In this document: positions 26,359 through 35,742 of the stretch, in pieces | Layout of the letters: each line of letters opens with the position of its first letter | How positions within the stretch are numbered: position 1 is the stretch's first letter | Source: Streptococcus porcinus | GTDB taxonomy: Bacteria > Bacillota > Bacilli > Lactobacillales > Streptococcaceae | Length of the DNA: 64,000 bases | Direction of reading: 5' to 3' | NCBI RefSeq assembly: GCF_901542335.1 | Contig: NZ_LR594036.1 | Span: 496,001 to 560,000, forward strand | The notes under the pieces: generated by a model | What the model saw: only the letters and a program-made list of their open reading frames with translations | What the model was told of the DNA's origin: nothing | Databases searched by the model: none | Translations under genes and position numbers: made by a program

Positions 26359-28566
26359 ATGAAAAAACGTACATATTTACTTATAGTAGGACTGACATTA
26401 TCATGTGGTACTGCTATCGCTATTAATTTATCGCAGTCTAAAGAATTATCGAAGACTGTGCCTGGAAGTCAAAAAATCAGCACTGAGGTTCAAAAAAAAC
26501 AAAAGATAGCTGCTTCCAAAAAAAGAAAGGGGACAGCAGGTGTTGATTATCCGACAAGTGATGGTTTTAAATTAGAGGCTCACTCAAAGATTTTATCTCG
26601 GACTGATTCAGGGATTGTAGTAGAACATGGCAATCATTCCCATTTCATTTTCTATAAAGATTTACAGGGGACTGCTTTTGCCTATTTGATACCTGAGGGT
26701 GCAAGTCTAAGTAAGCCATCCGAACTGGTGATGAAATCTTCTGATTTTGGTGCAGGTCACCATTATGTCTTTGATCCCAAAGATATTGTTGCAGAAGATG
26801 CTAATGGTTATACCGTAAGGCATGATGATCATTTTCATTATATTTTAAAATCAAGTCTAGGGCTTACTTCAACTACCCCCACCGGCCTGACTCACTCTCA
26901 GACCTTCCATCGTAGTAGACACTATGTGCCTCAAAATAGAGGAATTTCTGGTTTAGACTATGCAACCTCGGATGGCTTTAAATTTGATGGAACTGGTATT
27001 GTTGGGACTACAAAGGAGAGCATTCTAGTTAATCATAACGGTCATTTGCATCCGATTTCTTTTGAGGATTTACGTAAATCAGGGTGGGAAACTGTTGCAG
27101 AAGAATTTGAACATAAAGCTAATAAAAAAGACCACAATACTGTTGAGAAAAAAGAAGATGATTTTCAACTTAAGCTAGACTACCTGGCAAAAGCTTTGAA
27201 TCTACCCTCAACTGTAATTGAACGCATTGAGACAGAAGACGGTCGGATTGGTCTTAAGTACCCTCATCATGATCATAGTCATGTCTTAATGTTAGAGGAT
27301 ATTGAAATAGGTAAGCCTATCCCTGATCCTCATGAGCTTGAGCACGAGAGGGAATTAGAAAAGCACAAAGTGGGTATGCAGACCTTGAAAAAGATGGGAT
27401 TCGATGATGATGTAATACTTGACATTGTTAGAACTCATCAAGCAGAAACGGAATTTCCATCTAATGAAACCAATCCGGAGCTAATGAAAAAATGGTTAGC
27501 TACAGTTAATAAATTAGACCTTGGTAGTCGTCAGAATCCATTAAAACGTTTTGGCTTAGCTCTTCTTCCAAATTTAGAAACCTTGGGTATTGGCTTTACA
27601 CCAATTGATGATATGAAGCCGGTTCTTCAATTTAAAAAATTGAAACGTTTATTAATGACAGCAACAGGGGTTAAAAATTATGATTTCTTACAGTATATGC
27701 CACAGCTTGAAGCTATTGATATCTCACAAAACCAGATAGGTGATTTAAGCTTCTTGAAGCCTTATAAAAATTTGAATTTAATTGCAGCAGCAGATAATAA
27801 TATCAAATCATTGGAACCTTTGGCAGAACTTCCGAATTTAAAATTTTTAGTATTAAGTAATAATGATATTCAAGATTTGAAACCGTTACAAGGTTTGGAC
27901 AAGTTGCAAGAAATTCATATTGAGAATAATAAGCTTAGTGATTTGAGTCCATTAGCTGGAAAGAAAGAGTTAAAAGTTTTAAACCTTTCAGAAAATAGTA
28001 ATGTTGATTTATCAACTTTAACCCTTCCGAATTTGGAGACTCTGACAGTTAACAATAGTGGTTTGAAACATTTAACATTCTTGGGGAAAAATTTGTCACT
28101 TTCAGAATTAACTGCAGCAAAAAACCAAATTGAAAGTTTAGAAGGAATCGAGCTGGCTAAAAAACTTCATTTCCTTGATGTTCAAGGAAATAAGATTAGC
28201 AGTCTGAAAATTCCTGGAAAGCAGGAATCTCTAAAATTTATAAATGTTTCTGATAATAAATTACAAAACTTAGAGGGAATAAACGACTATAAATCACTGG
28301 AAACCTTACGTGCAGCTTCTAATGACATTAACACCTTAAAGGTATCAGAACCAAATCAACAAGTTAAAAGTCTAGATGTTAGCCATAATCAAATACCCAA
28401 AGAAGAGTTGACTTTAAATGAGAAAGAAATTCCGGTTGGAGTAGCTCAACATTTTAAAGCTGTTACAGAAGGCTCTATTGAAGGGAACAAATCTGCTCAT
28501 GAAACTTCTAGATTAGTAGAGAAGAGTACTGATGATAAAGAGGAAAGTAAAGAAGCGACTGAGTAA
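26359..28566 (+). CDS. slr: Histidine-triad leucine-rich-repeat surface protein (Slr/internalin-A-like)
   Basis: 735 residues. An N-terminal signal peptide contains a cysteine at about residue 15 (LTLSCGTA), a weak lipobox, so it is probably a lipoprotein; there is no LPXTG anchor. Four HxxHxH histidine triads are visible: HGNHSH (about residue 90), HDDHFH (155), HNGHLH (226) and HHDHSH (302), of the zinc-binding Pht type. About 13 leucine-rich repeats fill residues 395-690, with internalin-like L-x-x-N spacing. The tail is acidic and lysine-rich. By family it binds zinc and host ligands. The perfect AdcR operator supports a zinc-starvation role. Confidence 0.88.
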   Translation: MKKRTYLLIVGLTLSCGTAIAINLSQSKELSKTVPGSQKISTEVQKKQKIAASKKRKGTAGVDYPTSDGFKLEAHSKILSRTDSGIVVEHGNHSHFIFYKDLQGTAFAYLIPEGASLSKPSELVMKSSDFGAGHHYVFDPKDIVAEDANGYTVRHDDHFHYILKSSLGLTSTTPTGLTHSQTFHRSRHYVPQNRGISGLDYATSDGFKFDGTGIVGTTKESILVNHNGHLHPISFEDLRKSGWETVAEEFEHKANKKDHNTVEKKEDDFQLKLDYLAKALNLPSTVIERIETEDGRIGLKYPHHDHSHVLMLEDIEIGKPIPDPHELEHERELEKHKVGMQTLKKMGFDDDVILDIVRTHQAETEFPSNETNPELMKKWLATVNKLDLGSRQNPLKRFGLALLPNLETLGIGFTPIDDMKPVLQFKKLKRLLMTATGVKNYDFLQYMPQLEAIDISQNQIGDLSFLKPYKNLNLIAAADNNIKSLEPLAELPNLKFLVLSNNDIQDLKPLQGLDKLQEIHIENNKLSDLSPLAGKKELKVLNLSENSNVDLSTLTLPNLETLTVNNSGLKHLTFLGKNLSLSELTAAKNQIESLEGIELAKKLHFLDVQGNKISSLKIPGKQESLKFINVSDNKLQNLEGINDYKSLETLRAASNDINTLKVSEPNQQVKSLDVSHNQIPKEELTLNEKEIPVGVAQHFKAVTEGSIEGNKSAHETSRLVEKSTDDKEESKEATE

Positions 28567-28627
28567 TTTTTCTTATTTTTCCATAGTTTCCTATAGTCTT
28601 TCAAACATTTTTCTCAAAGGTAACAAG

Positions 28628-28654
28628 TTGATAATCTTAAAAAAATGATATAAT
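28628..28654 (+). promoter_or_regulatory. Promoter of metK
   Basis: Extended -10 TGA-TATAAT (hexamer 28649-28654), with TTGATA at 28628-28633 at a short 15-bp spacing. Confidence 0.55.
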
Positions 28655-28660
28655 AGACAA

Positions 28661-28798
28661 GTTAATGAGTCCCGAAAAGGCAGAAAAAGATAATTTTTCT
28701 GGTTCTTTGTAACTTTTTAACCACATTGGTCTAAAAGACTGATAAAATTGCAAGGCTTAAGCTTGCAAGTGTTTAAACTTATTAAAAGGGGGACATTT
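28661..28798 (+). promoter_or_regulatory. SMK box (SAM-III) riboswitch of metK
   Basis: The anti-Shine-Dalgarno GTCCC at 28669-28673 is complementary to GGGAC within the metK ribosome site GGGGGAC (28788-28794). Around it is the conserved GAGTCCCGAAAAGG context, and CAGAAAAA (28681) pairs with TTTTTCTG (28694-28701). When SAM is bound, the ribosome site is sequestered and metK translation falls. The linker holds an additional hairpin TTGCAAG / CTTGCAA at about 28748-28768. Confidence 0.8.
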
Positions 28799-28800
28799 AT

Positions 28801-29988
28801 ATGTCAGAACGTAAACTTTTCACGTCTGAGTCAGTTTCGGAAGGACATCCAGATAAGATTGCAGATCAAATTTCAGATGCAATTTTAGATGCTATCCTTA
28901 CAGAAGACCCAGAAGCCCATGTAGCTGCTGAGACAGTTGTATATACTGGATCTGTTCATGTTTTTGGGGAAATCTCGACATCGGCCTATGTTGATATTAA
29001 TCGTGTGGTACGTGATACTATCGCAGAAATTGGTTACACTGAAGCAGAATATGGTTTTTCTGCAAATTCTGTAGGTGTACACCCATCTTTAGTTGAGCAA
29101 TCAGCCGATATTGCGCAAGGAGTTAATGAAGCTCTTGAAATCCGTGAGGGAGCTGCTGATGAATTGAATGTAATAGGTGCTGGCGATCAGGGGCTAATGT
29201 TTGGCTTTGCAATTGATGAAACACCAGAATTAATGCCTTTACCTATAGCTCTGTCACACAAGTTGGTTAAAAAGCTAGCTGATTTACGAAAAGCTGGTAC
29301 TATTTCCTATTTGAGGCCAGATGCTAAATCTCAAGTGACGGTTGAGTATGATGAGTCAGATCAACCAGTCAGAGTTGATACTGTTGTTATCTCTACCCAA
29401 CATGATCCTGATGTTAGCAATGAACAAATTCGTCAAGATGTGATTAATCACGTTATTAAAGCGGTCATACCTGCTAATTTACTGGATAGCCAGACACGCT
29501 ATTTTATTAATCCCACAGGCCGGTTCGTTATTGGAGGACCTCAAGGAGATTCTGGTCTAACGGGTCGTAAAATCATCGTTGATACCTATGGGGGCTATTC
29601 TCGCCATGGTGGAGGAGCCTTTTCTGGTAAAGATGCTACTAAGGTAGATCGCTCAGCTTCCTATGCAGCTCGTTATATTGCTAAAAATATTGTTGCAGCT
29701 GGACTAGCTAGAAAAGCTGAAGTACAATTAGCGTATGCAATTGGGGTTGCCCAGCCGGTTTCTGTTAGAATTGATACTTTTAATACGGCAACTGTATCAG
29801 AGAGTCGGATTGAGGCAGCAGTGAGACAATTATTTGATTTACGTCCTGCCGGAATTATCCAAATGCTTGATTTGAAACGCCCTATTTACAAGCAAACGGC
29901 TGCTTATGGGCATATGGGAAGAACAGATATTGAGCTTCCTTGGGAAAAAATAGATAAAGTTGATGCTTTGAAGAAACTACTAAGTTAA
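28801..29988 (+). CDS. metK: S-adenosylmethionine synthetase
   Basis: 395 residues, the normal size. Conserved motifs are [15 protein letters not shown] at the ATP/methionine site, [10 protein letters not shown] and the P-loop-like [16 protein letters not shown]. It makes SAM from methionine and ATP. The GGGGGAC ribosome site is part of the upstream SMK riboswitch, so SAM controls its own synthesis. Its original terminator is split by the following insertion sequence. Confidence 0.97.
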   Translation: MSERKLFTSESVSEGHPDKIADQISDAILDAILTEDPEAHVAAETVVYTGSVHVFGEISTSAYVDINRVVRDTIAEIGYTEAEYGFSANSVGVHPSLVEQSADIAQGVNEALEIREGAADELNVIGAGDQGLMFGFAIDETPELMPLPIALSHKLVKKLADLRKAGTISYLRPDAKSQVTVEYDESDQPVRVDTVVISTQHDPDVSNEQIRQDVINHVIKAVIPANLLDSQTRYFINPTGRFVIGGPQGDSGLTGRKIIVDTYGGYSRHGGGAFSGKDATKVDRSASYAARYIAKNIVAAGLARKAEVQLAYAIGVAQPVSVRIDTFNTATVSESRIEAAVRQLFDLRPAGIIQMLDLKRPIYKQTAAYGHMGRTDIELPWEKIDKVDALKKLLS

Positions 29989-30015
29989 GTTTTTGTGGCA
30001 ATTTTAATTTTTATA

Positions 30016-30033
30016 AAAGGATAGATGAGTGTT
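30016..30033 (+). terminator. Left half of the disrupted metK terminator
   Basis: AAAAG plus the stem arm GATAGATG (30020-30027) and the loop AGTGTT up to the IS boundary. The other arm, CGTCTATC, with eight T, is at 31344-31359 beyond the IS. Confidence 0.7.
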
Positions 30034-30058
30034 TGAAAAGAACCGCTTATAATGGACA
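30034..30058 (+). repeat. IS left inverted repeat
   Basis: Starts TGAAAAGAACCGC and ends TTATAATGGACA; matches the right end at about 19 of 25 positions. Confidence 0.75.
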
Positions 30059-30103
30059 GTATAAAAGAAAGTTATACTGTTCTTATAAGGAGGTTCTTTT
30101 TCT

Positions 30104-30423
30104 ATGGCAAAAAAAGGAAGTCGCTTTCAACGTTACTCATATGAATTTAAACGTCAAGTTGTTGAAGATTATCTCAGTGGACAAAGTGGAGGTATGCCTG
30201 CAATTGTTAAAAGATAGGGACTAAAATCCACCTATCAGATTAGGCATGGGTAAAGAAATATCAAGCAAACCTTACAGCCCTATCTCTAGACTTACGAGGC
30301 TCTGGTAGAAAACCTAAGGTTAAAAAGATTGACTTAGAAGAAATGACTCTAGAAGAACAAAACGCCTATCTTTGTATAGAGAATGATATTTTAAAATAAC
30401 TACGGGCTCTTCAAAAGAAGTAA
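30104..30423 (+). pseudogene. IS3-family transposase orfA (helix-turn-helix protein), disrupted
   Basis: The frame opens MAKKGSRFQRYSYEFKR, a typical OrfA start with a good ribosome site. It stops at TAG 30215-30217 after 37 codons. It then needs a one-base frameshift near 30250 to continue VKKYQANL and is interrupted again by TAA at 30397-30399 before the normal end at 30421-30423. In intact relatives OrfA binds the ends and supplies the upstream half of a frameshifted OrfAB transposase. Confidence 0.8.
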
Positions 30424-30425
30424 GA

Positions 30426-31296
30426 AGAGTCCACAAATATCAAGTAATAGACAAGTTGAAATCTACTTACTCAATTACAGCACATTGTTACTATTTTGGT
30501 TTCCCGAGATCTTCCTATTATCTGTGGGTTGCCTGGAAGGCCACTTTATAAGGCGTTTAATCAAGATTTAGTCAAACCAATAACTGAAATTTTTACTGAG
30601 CAACCTAAAGGGGATCGCTATGTTTGTAGCCAACTAAGAAGACACTATAACATCATTCGTAATAATAAAACAATATACCGTTACATGAGAATTTTAGGGC
30701 TCAAATCACCTATCCGTCAGAAGAAATATCATTATTGGACACAACGTGAAATAAATGAAAAGGCAAGACACGTCCACTATAACGTTCTTGCCCAAAACTT
30801 TAAAGCATCTCGCCCTCTTGAGAAGTGTGTTGCTGACGTAAGCTTTGTCAATCACAACCATGGACGGATGTATTTAAGTGTCATTAAAGACTTATATGAC
30901 AACTCTATTCTAGCCTATACCATATCAGATTTCAATGATAACCAACTAGTATTTAGGACTATTGACTTAGTGTTTGATGAAGATTGGAATACAACAAAAG
31001 AATGCATCCTTCATTCAGATCAAGGGTTCCAATATCCTAACAAAGTGTACTTAAAGAAGTTAGATCAACTAGGAGTTGCTATTTCGCACTCTGGTAAAGG
31101 TAACTGTTATGATAATACCTGTTGCGAGAATTTCTTTTCCCATCTCAAAAGTGAATCCTTAAAACTTCACATTCCTGAGGACAGGGCTAGTCTAATAAAT
31201 CAAATTGATGACTATATTCTTTGGTATAACACTGATAGACCACAAGAAAAACTAAAAGGTATGACTCCTTTTGAATTTAGGAAATCATACTTCTAA
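30426..31296 (+). pseudogene. IS3-family transposase orfB (DDE integrase), frameshifted near its start
   Basis: The N-terminal part (YFGFPRSSYYLWVAWK) is in a different frame from the rest, with the break at about 30535-30550. The catalytic core is otherwise intact for about 250 residues. The DDE residues are in VADVSFV, ILHSDQGFQYP and NCYDNTCCENFFSHLKSE, with the expected spacing. The core ends in YNTDRPQEKLKGMTPFEFR. The open frame from 30496 begins with out-of-frame residues and is unlikely to be made. Confidence 0.8.
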
Positions 31297-31315
31297 ATAA
31301 CTAGCTTTTTTTAAT

Positions 31316-31340
31316 TGTCCATTATAAATGGTGCTTGACA
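31316..31340 (-). repeat. IS right inverted repeat
   Basis: Reads TGTCAAGCACCAT then TTATAATGGACA on the minus strand; followed by the GTT target duplication. Confidence 0.75.
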
Positions 31341-31343
31341 GTT

Positions 31344-31359
31344 CGTCTATCTTTTTTTT
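31344..31359 (+). terminator. Right half of the disrupted metK terminator
   Basis: CGTCTATC followed by eight T, complementary (one G-T pair) to GATAGATG at 30020-30027 on the other side of the IS. Confidence 0.7.
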
Positions 31360-31411
31360 GAATTTTTAATAGCTATCTCCGAAAGGTTGTAAAGTCAGTC
31401 TGATCATTCAT

Positions 31412-31440
31412 TTGTGTTGCACATTAAATTATGATAAAAT
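31412..31440 (+). promoter_or_regulatory. Promoter of murA2
   Basis: TTGTGT at 31412-31417, 17-bp spacer and extended -10 TGA-TAAAAT (hexamer 31435-31440). Confidence 0.6.
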
Positions 31441-31478
31441 AAAAAGGTTGAATTCTAGTTTAAGAAAGATCTGAAAGT

Positions 31479-32738
31479 ATGCGAAAAATTATTATTAATG
31501 GTGGTAAACCTTTATCAGGGCAAGTGGCTGTCTCTGGTGCAAAAAATAGTGTGGTAGCTTTAATTCCTGCTATTATTTTGGCTGATGAAAAGGTGACTTT
31601 AGATGGTGTTCCTAATATCAGTGATGTTGATAGTTTGGTTGATATTATGGAAATTATGGGGGCTCAATGTCTTTATCAAGACGAGACTCTTACGATTGAT
31701 CCTAGTCAGGTCAAAAGCGTTGCTATGCCCTATGGGAAAATCAATAGTTTAAGAGCATCTTATTACTTTTATAGCAGTCTCTTGGGGCGTTTTGGGAAAG
31801 CTACTGTTGGCCTGCCAGGAGGTTGCGATTTAGGTCCAAGGCCGATTGATTTACACTTAAAAGCTTTTGAAGCGATGGGGGCTGAAGTTTCCTTTGAAGG
31901 TGAATATATGCATTTAGAGGCCGAGGGTGGACGCCTCCACGGTGCTCATATTTACATGGATACCGTTAGTGTAGGGGCAACGATTAATACAATGTTAGCT
32001 GCTACTCGAGCGGTTGGAAAAACAGTGATTGAGAATGCTGCTAGGGAACCTGAAATTATTGATATTGCAACTTTGTTGAATAACATGGGAGCACACATTC
32101 GAGGCGCAGGTACGGACATTATTACGATTGAAGGCGTAGAAGCACTCCATGGGACGAGCCATCAAGTTATTCCGGATAGAATTGAAGCAGGTACATATAT
32201 TGCCCTGGCAGCAGCCATTGGTGAAGGTATTAAAATTACAAACGTTTTATATGAACATTTAGAAAGTTTTATTGCTAAGCTGGAAGAAATGGGTGTTCGG
32301 ATGACGGTTGAAGAAGATGCTATCTTTGTTGAGAAACAAGAGAATCTTAAGGCTGTGAGTATTAAAACATCACCCTACCCTGGCTTTGCTACTGATTTAC
32401 AACAACCCATGACACCTCTACTCTTGTCTGCGAACGGTCGAGGTACTATTATTGATACTATCTATGAAAAACGTGTCAATCATGTTCCTGAAATGGCTCG
32501 TATGGGTGCTAATATTTCAATATTGGGTGGTCAAATTGTGTTTCAAGGACCAAATCAATTGACTGGAGCTCAAGTTAAGGCAACTGATTTAAGAGCTGGA
32601 GCTGCTTTAGTGACAGCTGGTTTGATGGCTGAAGGACGAACAGAAATTCATAATATTGAATTTATCCTTCGTGGCTATGCTAAAATTATTGAAAAATTAA
32701 AAGCACTTGGTGCCGATATTGAATTAATTGAAGAATAG
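31479..32738 (+). CDS. murA: UDP-N-acetylglucosamine 1-carboxyvinyltransferase (second paralogue type)
   Basis: 419 residues. It transfers enolpyruvate from PEP to UDP-GlcNAc, the first committed step of peptidoglycan synthesis. Visible are [14 protein letters not shown] (with the conserved K-N), [15 protein letters not shown] with the fosfomycin-target cysteine at about residue 116, and the C-terminal DLRAGAALV. Low-GC Gram-positives have two copies; position next to metK suggests the one usually called murA2/murZ. The ribosome site is weak (GAAAG). Confidence 0.93.
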   Translation: MRKIIINGGKPLSGQVAVSGAKNSVVALIPAIILADEKVTLDGVPNISDVDSLVDIMEIMGAQCLYQDETLTIDPSQVKSVAMPYGKINSLRASYYFYSSLLGRFGKATVGLPGGCDLGPRPIDLHLKAFEAMGAEVSFEGEYMHLEAEGGRLHGAHIYMDTVSVGATINTMLAATRAVGKTVIENAAREPEIIDIATLLNNMGAHIRGAGTDIITIEGVEALHGTSHQVIPDRIEAGTYIALAAAIGEGIKITNVLYEHLESFIAKLEEMGVRMTVEEDAIFVEKQENLKAVSIKTSPYPGFATDLQQPMTPLLLSANGRGTIIDTIYEKRVNHVPEMARMGANISILGGQIVFQGPNQLTGAQVKATDLRAGAALVTAGLMAEGRTEIHNIEFILRGYAKIIEKLKALGADIELIEE

Positions 32739-32745
32739 ATAAATG

Positions 32746-32791
32746 AAGCTTGTTCAATAGATGCTAACTTAGCATTATTGACAAGCTTTTT
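32746..32791 (+). terminator. Terminator of murA2
   Basis: AAGCTTGT (32746-32753) pairs with ACAAGCTT (32781-32788), extended inside by CAA/TTG and by a GCTAACTTAGC hairpin, then TTT. Confidence 0.75.
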
Positions 32792-33010
32792 AGGTTTTAG
32801 AGAGACTTATAAGCAACTTTAGAATTATATGGTTATGAATTGTTTGAGATATTCTGTCTCTTTTTGAGAATTCAAGAACAAATTGACTTTTTTATCTGAA
32901 AATCATTTTTAAGTTATCAGATGAATTTTAACATATAAATGTATATTATAAGTAGTATATCTAATAAAACAAAAAAATAAGTAAAATAATATAAAAATTC
33001 TAAAATTCTA
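32792..33010. other. AT-rich intergenic region upstream of the glucuronate operon
   Basis: About 220 bp without a gene. It holds a third copy resembling the glucuronate operator, TTATCAGATGAA at 32914-32925, about 97 bp upstream of the -35 box, and otherwise only AT-rich sequence. A distal operator for repressor looping is possible. Confidence 0.4.
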
Positions 33011-33039
33011 TTGACAATACATCAGATGAATAGTATCAT
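33011..33039 (+). promoter_or_regulatory. Promoter and operator of the glucuronate transport operon
   Basis: TTGACA at 33011-33016 and TATCAT at 33034-33039 are 17 bp apart. The spacer contains the palindrome CATCAGATG (33020-33028), shared with the kdgA promoter, so a bound repressor would block RNA polymerase directly. Confidence 0.75.
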
Positions 33040-33051
33040 AAAAAATGTAAA

Positions 33052-33065
33052 TAAAAACGCTTCCA
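33052..33065 (+). promoter_or_regulatory. Catabolite-responsive element (cre)
   Basis: TAAAAACGCTTCCA matches TGWAARCGYTWNCW at 13 of 14 positions. It lies downstream of the promoter, a position typical for CcpA roadblock. Confidence 0.65.
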
Positions 33066-33095
33066 AAAGTGGTGGTGAAAAAGGAGGTTTCTCTG

Positions 33096-34640
33096 ATGGA
33101 GAAAACAATTGAATACAGGGAAGAAGTGGTAAGTTATAATCGAGCGAAAGTTTGGGAATTAGTTCTTTTTGCTCTTAATAATGCATCCACAAATATCTAT
33201 CTGTTTACATTTATGTTTGTGACTTACTTTTCAACGGGTATTTTAGGTCTAGCAGCTATTTTTGTTAGTCAAATTATGGGTTACATTCGTATTTTTGATG
33301 GATTTATTGACCCCGCTATCGGTATTGTTATTGATAAGACAGAAACAAAATTTGGTAAGTACCGTCCTATTTTAATTTTAGGTAATGTCATTACTGCCTT
33401 ATCTTTAATCTTCCTATTAGCGTTAAGCAATGTTGATCAAAACATTCGCTTCCCATTGTTTGTCATTGTTTTAATTATTCATAAAATCGGTTATTCTATG
33501 CAACAAACCGTTACTAAAGCAGGACAAACAGCCCTCACTAACGACCCTAAGCAACGCCCAATTTTTAATATTGTAGATGCTGTTATGACGACCTCACTGA
33601 TGACGGGTGGACAATTTGTTGTTTCTTCATTCTTAGTACCAAAATTTGGTAATTTCACTCCTCAATTCTTCAATGCCCTTATTTATGGCACAATTATTAT
33701 TTCAGCAGTATTGGCTACCCTCGCAGTTATTGGTATTTGGTCAAAAGACCGTAAAGAATTTTTTGGTCTTGGAGAAAATACACAGAAGACACAGCTAAAA
33801 GATTACTGGAAAGTAATTAAAGGTAATAAACCGTTACAAGTTCTTTCTATAGCTGCCGCTTTAGTAAAATTCACTGTTCAATTCTTTGGTGATTCTGTTG
33901 TTATGGTAATGCTCTACGGTATCCTATTTGGTAATTATGCTTTATCAGGACATTTTTCATTGCTCTTTGTTATTCCAGGAGTGCTCCTAAATATTGTGAT
34001 TTCAAACATTGCTCGTAAAAAAGGTTTACGGTTCTCTTATATTAAATCATTGCAATTAGCTTTAATCTCACTTCTTGCATTTGGTGTAGTACTTTACTTT
34101 GGTAAGCAAGGGTCTTTAAGTTTAACGAATATTAATCTTTACACAGTTTGTTTCATTATCACTTATATGTGTGCTCGTTATATTAGTCAAGCACCAGCAG
34201 GACTTGTTTTAACTATGGGTGCTGATATCTCTGACTATGAAACTTCTGAGTCAGGACGCTATGTTTCTGGTATGATAGGAACAATTTTCTCGCTAACAGA
34301 TTCTATCGCATCATCTTTTGCACCAATGGTGGTCGGTGCGATTTTAGCCACAATTGGTTTCTCTAAGGCTTATCCAACAATGGAAACACCTTTGACACCT
34401 GAGTTAAAAATGGCTACAATTATCTTATTAGTAGGTATTCCATTTATCTCTTTATTAGTAGCTTTAGTATTGATGAAATTCTATAAACTAGATAAAGAAG
34501 AAATGGTTCGTATTCAAGAAAAAATTCAAATCATGAAATCAGCTTCAAGTGATGAACGTGTTAAAGCAATTGCTAAAAACGTTCCGTTAACTGATATGGA
34601 TTATGTCGATGTGACTCAATATCCTATTGATAAAGATTAG
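33096..34640 (+). CDS. GPH-family glycoside-cation symporter (probable glucuronide transporter)
   Basis: 514 residues, 12 predicted membrane segments, of the glycoside-pentoside-hexuronide (GPH) family. An early motif is FDGFIDPAIGIVIDKTETKFGKYRP, split between the loop after TM2 and its charged end, diagnostic of GPH carriers. ATG at 33096 lies 8 nt from AAGGAGG; an upstream GTG is not needed. It heads the operon with kdgK, uidA and the GntR gene, which argues for uptake of glucuronides or uronic-acid oligosaccharides with a cation. Confidence 0.85.
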   Translation: MEKTIEYREEVVSYNRAKVWELVLFALNNASTNIYLFTFMFVTYFSTGILGLAAIFVSQIMGYIRIFDGFIDPAIGIVIDKTETKFGKYRPILILGNVITALSLIFLLALSNVDQNIRFPLFVIVLIIHKIGYSMQQTVTKAGQTALTNDPKQRPIFNIVDAVMTTSLMTGGQFVVSSFLVPKFGNFTPQFFNALIYGTIIISAVLATLAVIGIWSKDRKEFFGLGENTQKTQLKDYWKVIKGNKPLQVLSIAAALVKFTVQFFGDSVVMVMLYGILFGNYALSGHFSLLFVIPGVLLNIVISNIARKKGLRFSYIKSLQLALISLLAFGVVLYFGKQGSLSLTNINLYTVCFIITYMCARYISQAPAGLVLTMGADISDYETSESGRYVSGMIGTIFSLTDSIASSFAPMVVGAILATIGFSKAYPTMETPLTPELKMATIILLVGIPFISLLVALVLMKFYKLDKEEMVRIQEKIQIMKSASSDERVKAIAKNVPLTDMDYVDVTQYPIDKD

Positions 34641-34648
34641 TTTACTGG

Positions 34649-34687
34649 AACAGCTGTGCCGATGGTGCTGCTGTTTTCTTTTTTTGA
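34649..34687 (+). terminator. Possible attenuating terminator after the transporter gene
   Basis: AACAGC / GCTGTT with further internal pairing, followed by TTCTTTTTTT; it may reduce read-through from the transporter gene into kdgK. Confidence 0.45.
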
Positions 34688-34707
34688 AGAATAATTAGGG
34701 AGTTTTT

Positions 34708-35733
34708 ATGACAAAAGTACTTTCTTTGGGTGAGATTCTGCTGAGATTAAGTCCACCACAATATCAAACCTTAACCCAAGCTAATCAGTTAGATTGTCAG
34801 TTTGGAGGCTCGGAGTTAAATGTCTTAGCAACGCTGGCGCAATTAGGTCATGATGTTTCTTTAATTTCAGTTATTCCTGATAACGACTTGGGACGTATGA
34901 CAGAACAGTTCTTGTTTTCAAAACAAATTGGGCAGGAATTTATTATAAAAAAAGGTGACCGCCTTGGTTTATATTTCTACCAAAAAGGTTTTTCAATCAG
35001 ATCTAGCAGGGTAACTTATGATCGTAAATATTCCGCTTTTTGGGAAAGTCGTTTGACAGACTTTGATTTCGAAGCAGTTTTTAAGGACGTAGATTGGTTT
35101 CATGTGTCGGGGATTACACCTGCTCTAACAGAGGAATTATATTCTATTACTGAATTTTTGATGAAAAAAGCACAATCGCTAGGGGTAAAGGTATCATTTG
35201 ATTTAAATTTTAGAGCTAGTTTATGGGACTCTTTTCAACAAGCTCGTCAAAAGCTATCATCACTTATACGCTTCGCTAATGTTTGTGTCGGCATTGAACC
35301 GATTGTTCTAGAGGGTGAAAATAAAGACTTGAAAGATGAACTAGGTTTGGCGAGGCCATATTGTGATGAAAAGCTCTTACTTCATATAGTGAAAGAAATT
35401 GCAAATAAATATCAGTTAGAATCGATAGCTTTTACCCAGAGAGAAAGCACTCATACTAATGAATACCAATTGAAAGCATTTCTCTTTCAAAATGGAACAT
35501 TATATAAAACTGAGAAAACGGGTATTCAAGTGTTAGATCGTGTTGGAACTGGAGATGCTTTTACTGCGGGCTTAATCCATGGTTTATTAAGCAAAGGTCA
35601 ACCACAATTAGCCCTTGAAACGGCTATGGCTTGTTTTAAATTTAAACACACTATTGAGGGTGATATTAACGTTGTTACTACTCATGATATTGAGCAACTA
35701 TTATATTCAAACTCACATGAAATAAAAAGATAA
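34708..35733 (+). CDS. kdgK: 2-keto-3-deoxygluconate kinase (PfkB family)
   Basis: 341 residues of the ribokinase/PfkB family. The N-terminal sugar-binding region has FGGSELNVLATLAQLG and the C-terminal ATP/anion-hole motif is VGTGDAFTAGLIHG with the catalytic aspartate. It phosphorylates KDG to KDPG, the substrate of the aldolase in the next operon. AGGGAG precedes the ATG. The uidA gene starts 9 bp after its stop. Confidence 0.88.
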   Translation: MTKVLSLGEILLRLSPPQYQTLTQANQLDCQFGGSELNVLATLAQLGHDVSLISVIPDNDLGRMTEQFLFSKQIGQEFIIKKGDRLGLYFYQKGFSIRSSRVTYDRKYSAFWESRLTDFDFEAVFKDVDWFHVSGITPALTEELYSITEFLMKKAQSLGVKVSFDLNFRASLWDSFQQARQKLSSLIRFANVCVGIEPIVLEGENKDLKDELGLARPYCDEKLLLHIVKEIANKYQLESIAFTQRESTHTNEYQLKAFLFQNGTLYKTEKTGIQVLDRVGTGDAFTAGLIHGLLSKGQPQLALETAMACFKFKHTIEGDINVVTTHDIEQLLYSNSHEIKR

Positions 35734-35742
35734 GGAGAAAAA

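Larger units (their letters stand above)
30034..31340 (+). mobile_element. Decayed IS3-family (IS150 group) insertion sequence
   Basis: A 1307-bp element with 25-bp imperfect terminal inverted repeats at 30034-30058 and 31316-31340 sharing TTATAATGGACA, flanked by the 3-bp direct repeat GTT (30031-30033 and 31341-31343). A hairpin ACAGTATAA / TTATACTGT (30056-30080) lies before orfA. Both transposase frames carry stops or frameshifts, so it is not autonomous. Confidence 0.85.

Noticed and set aside
30033..30224. 63-codon reading frame at the left end of the IS
   Set aside because: It reads through the inverted repeat and orfA in the wrong frame; orfA from 30104 has the ribosome site and IS3 sequence similarity.
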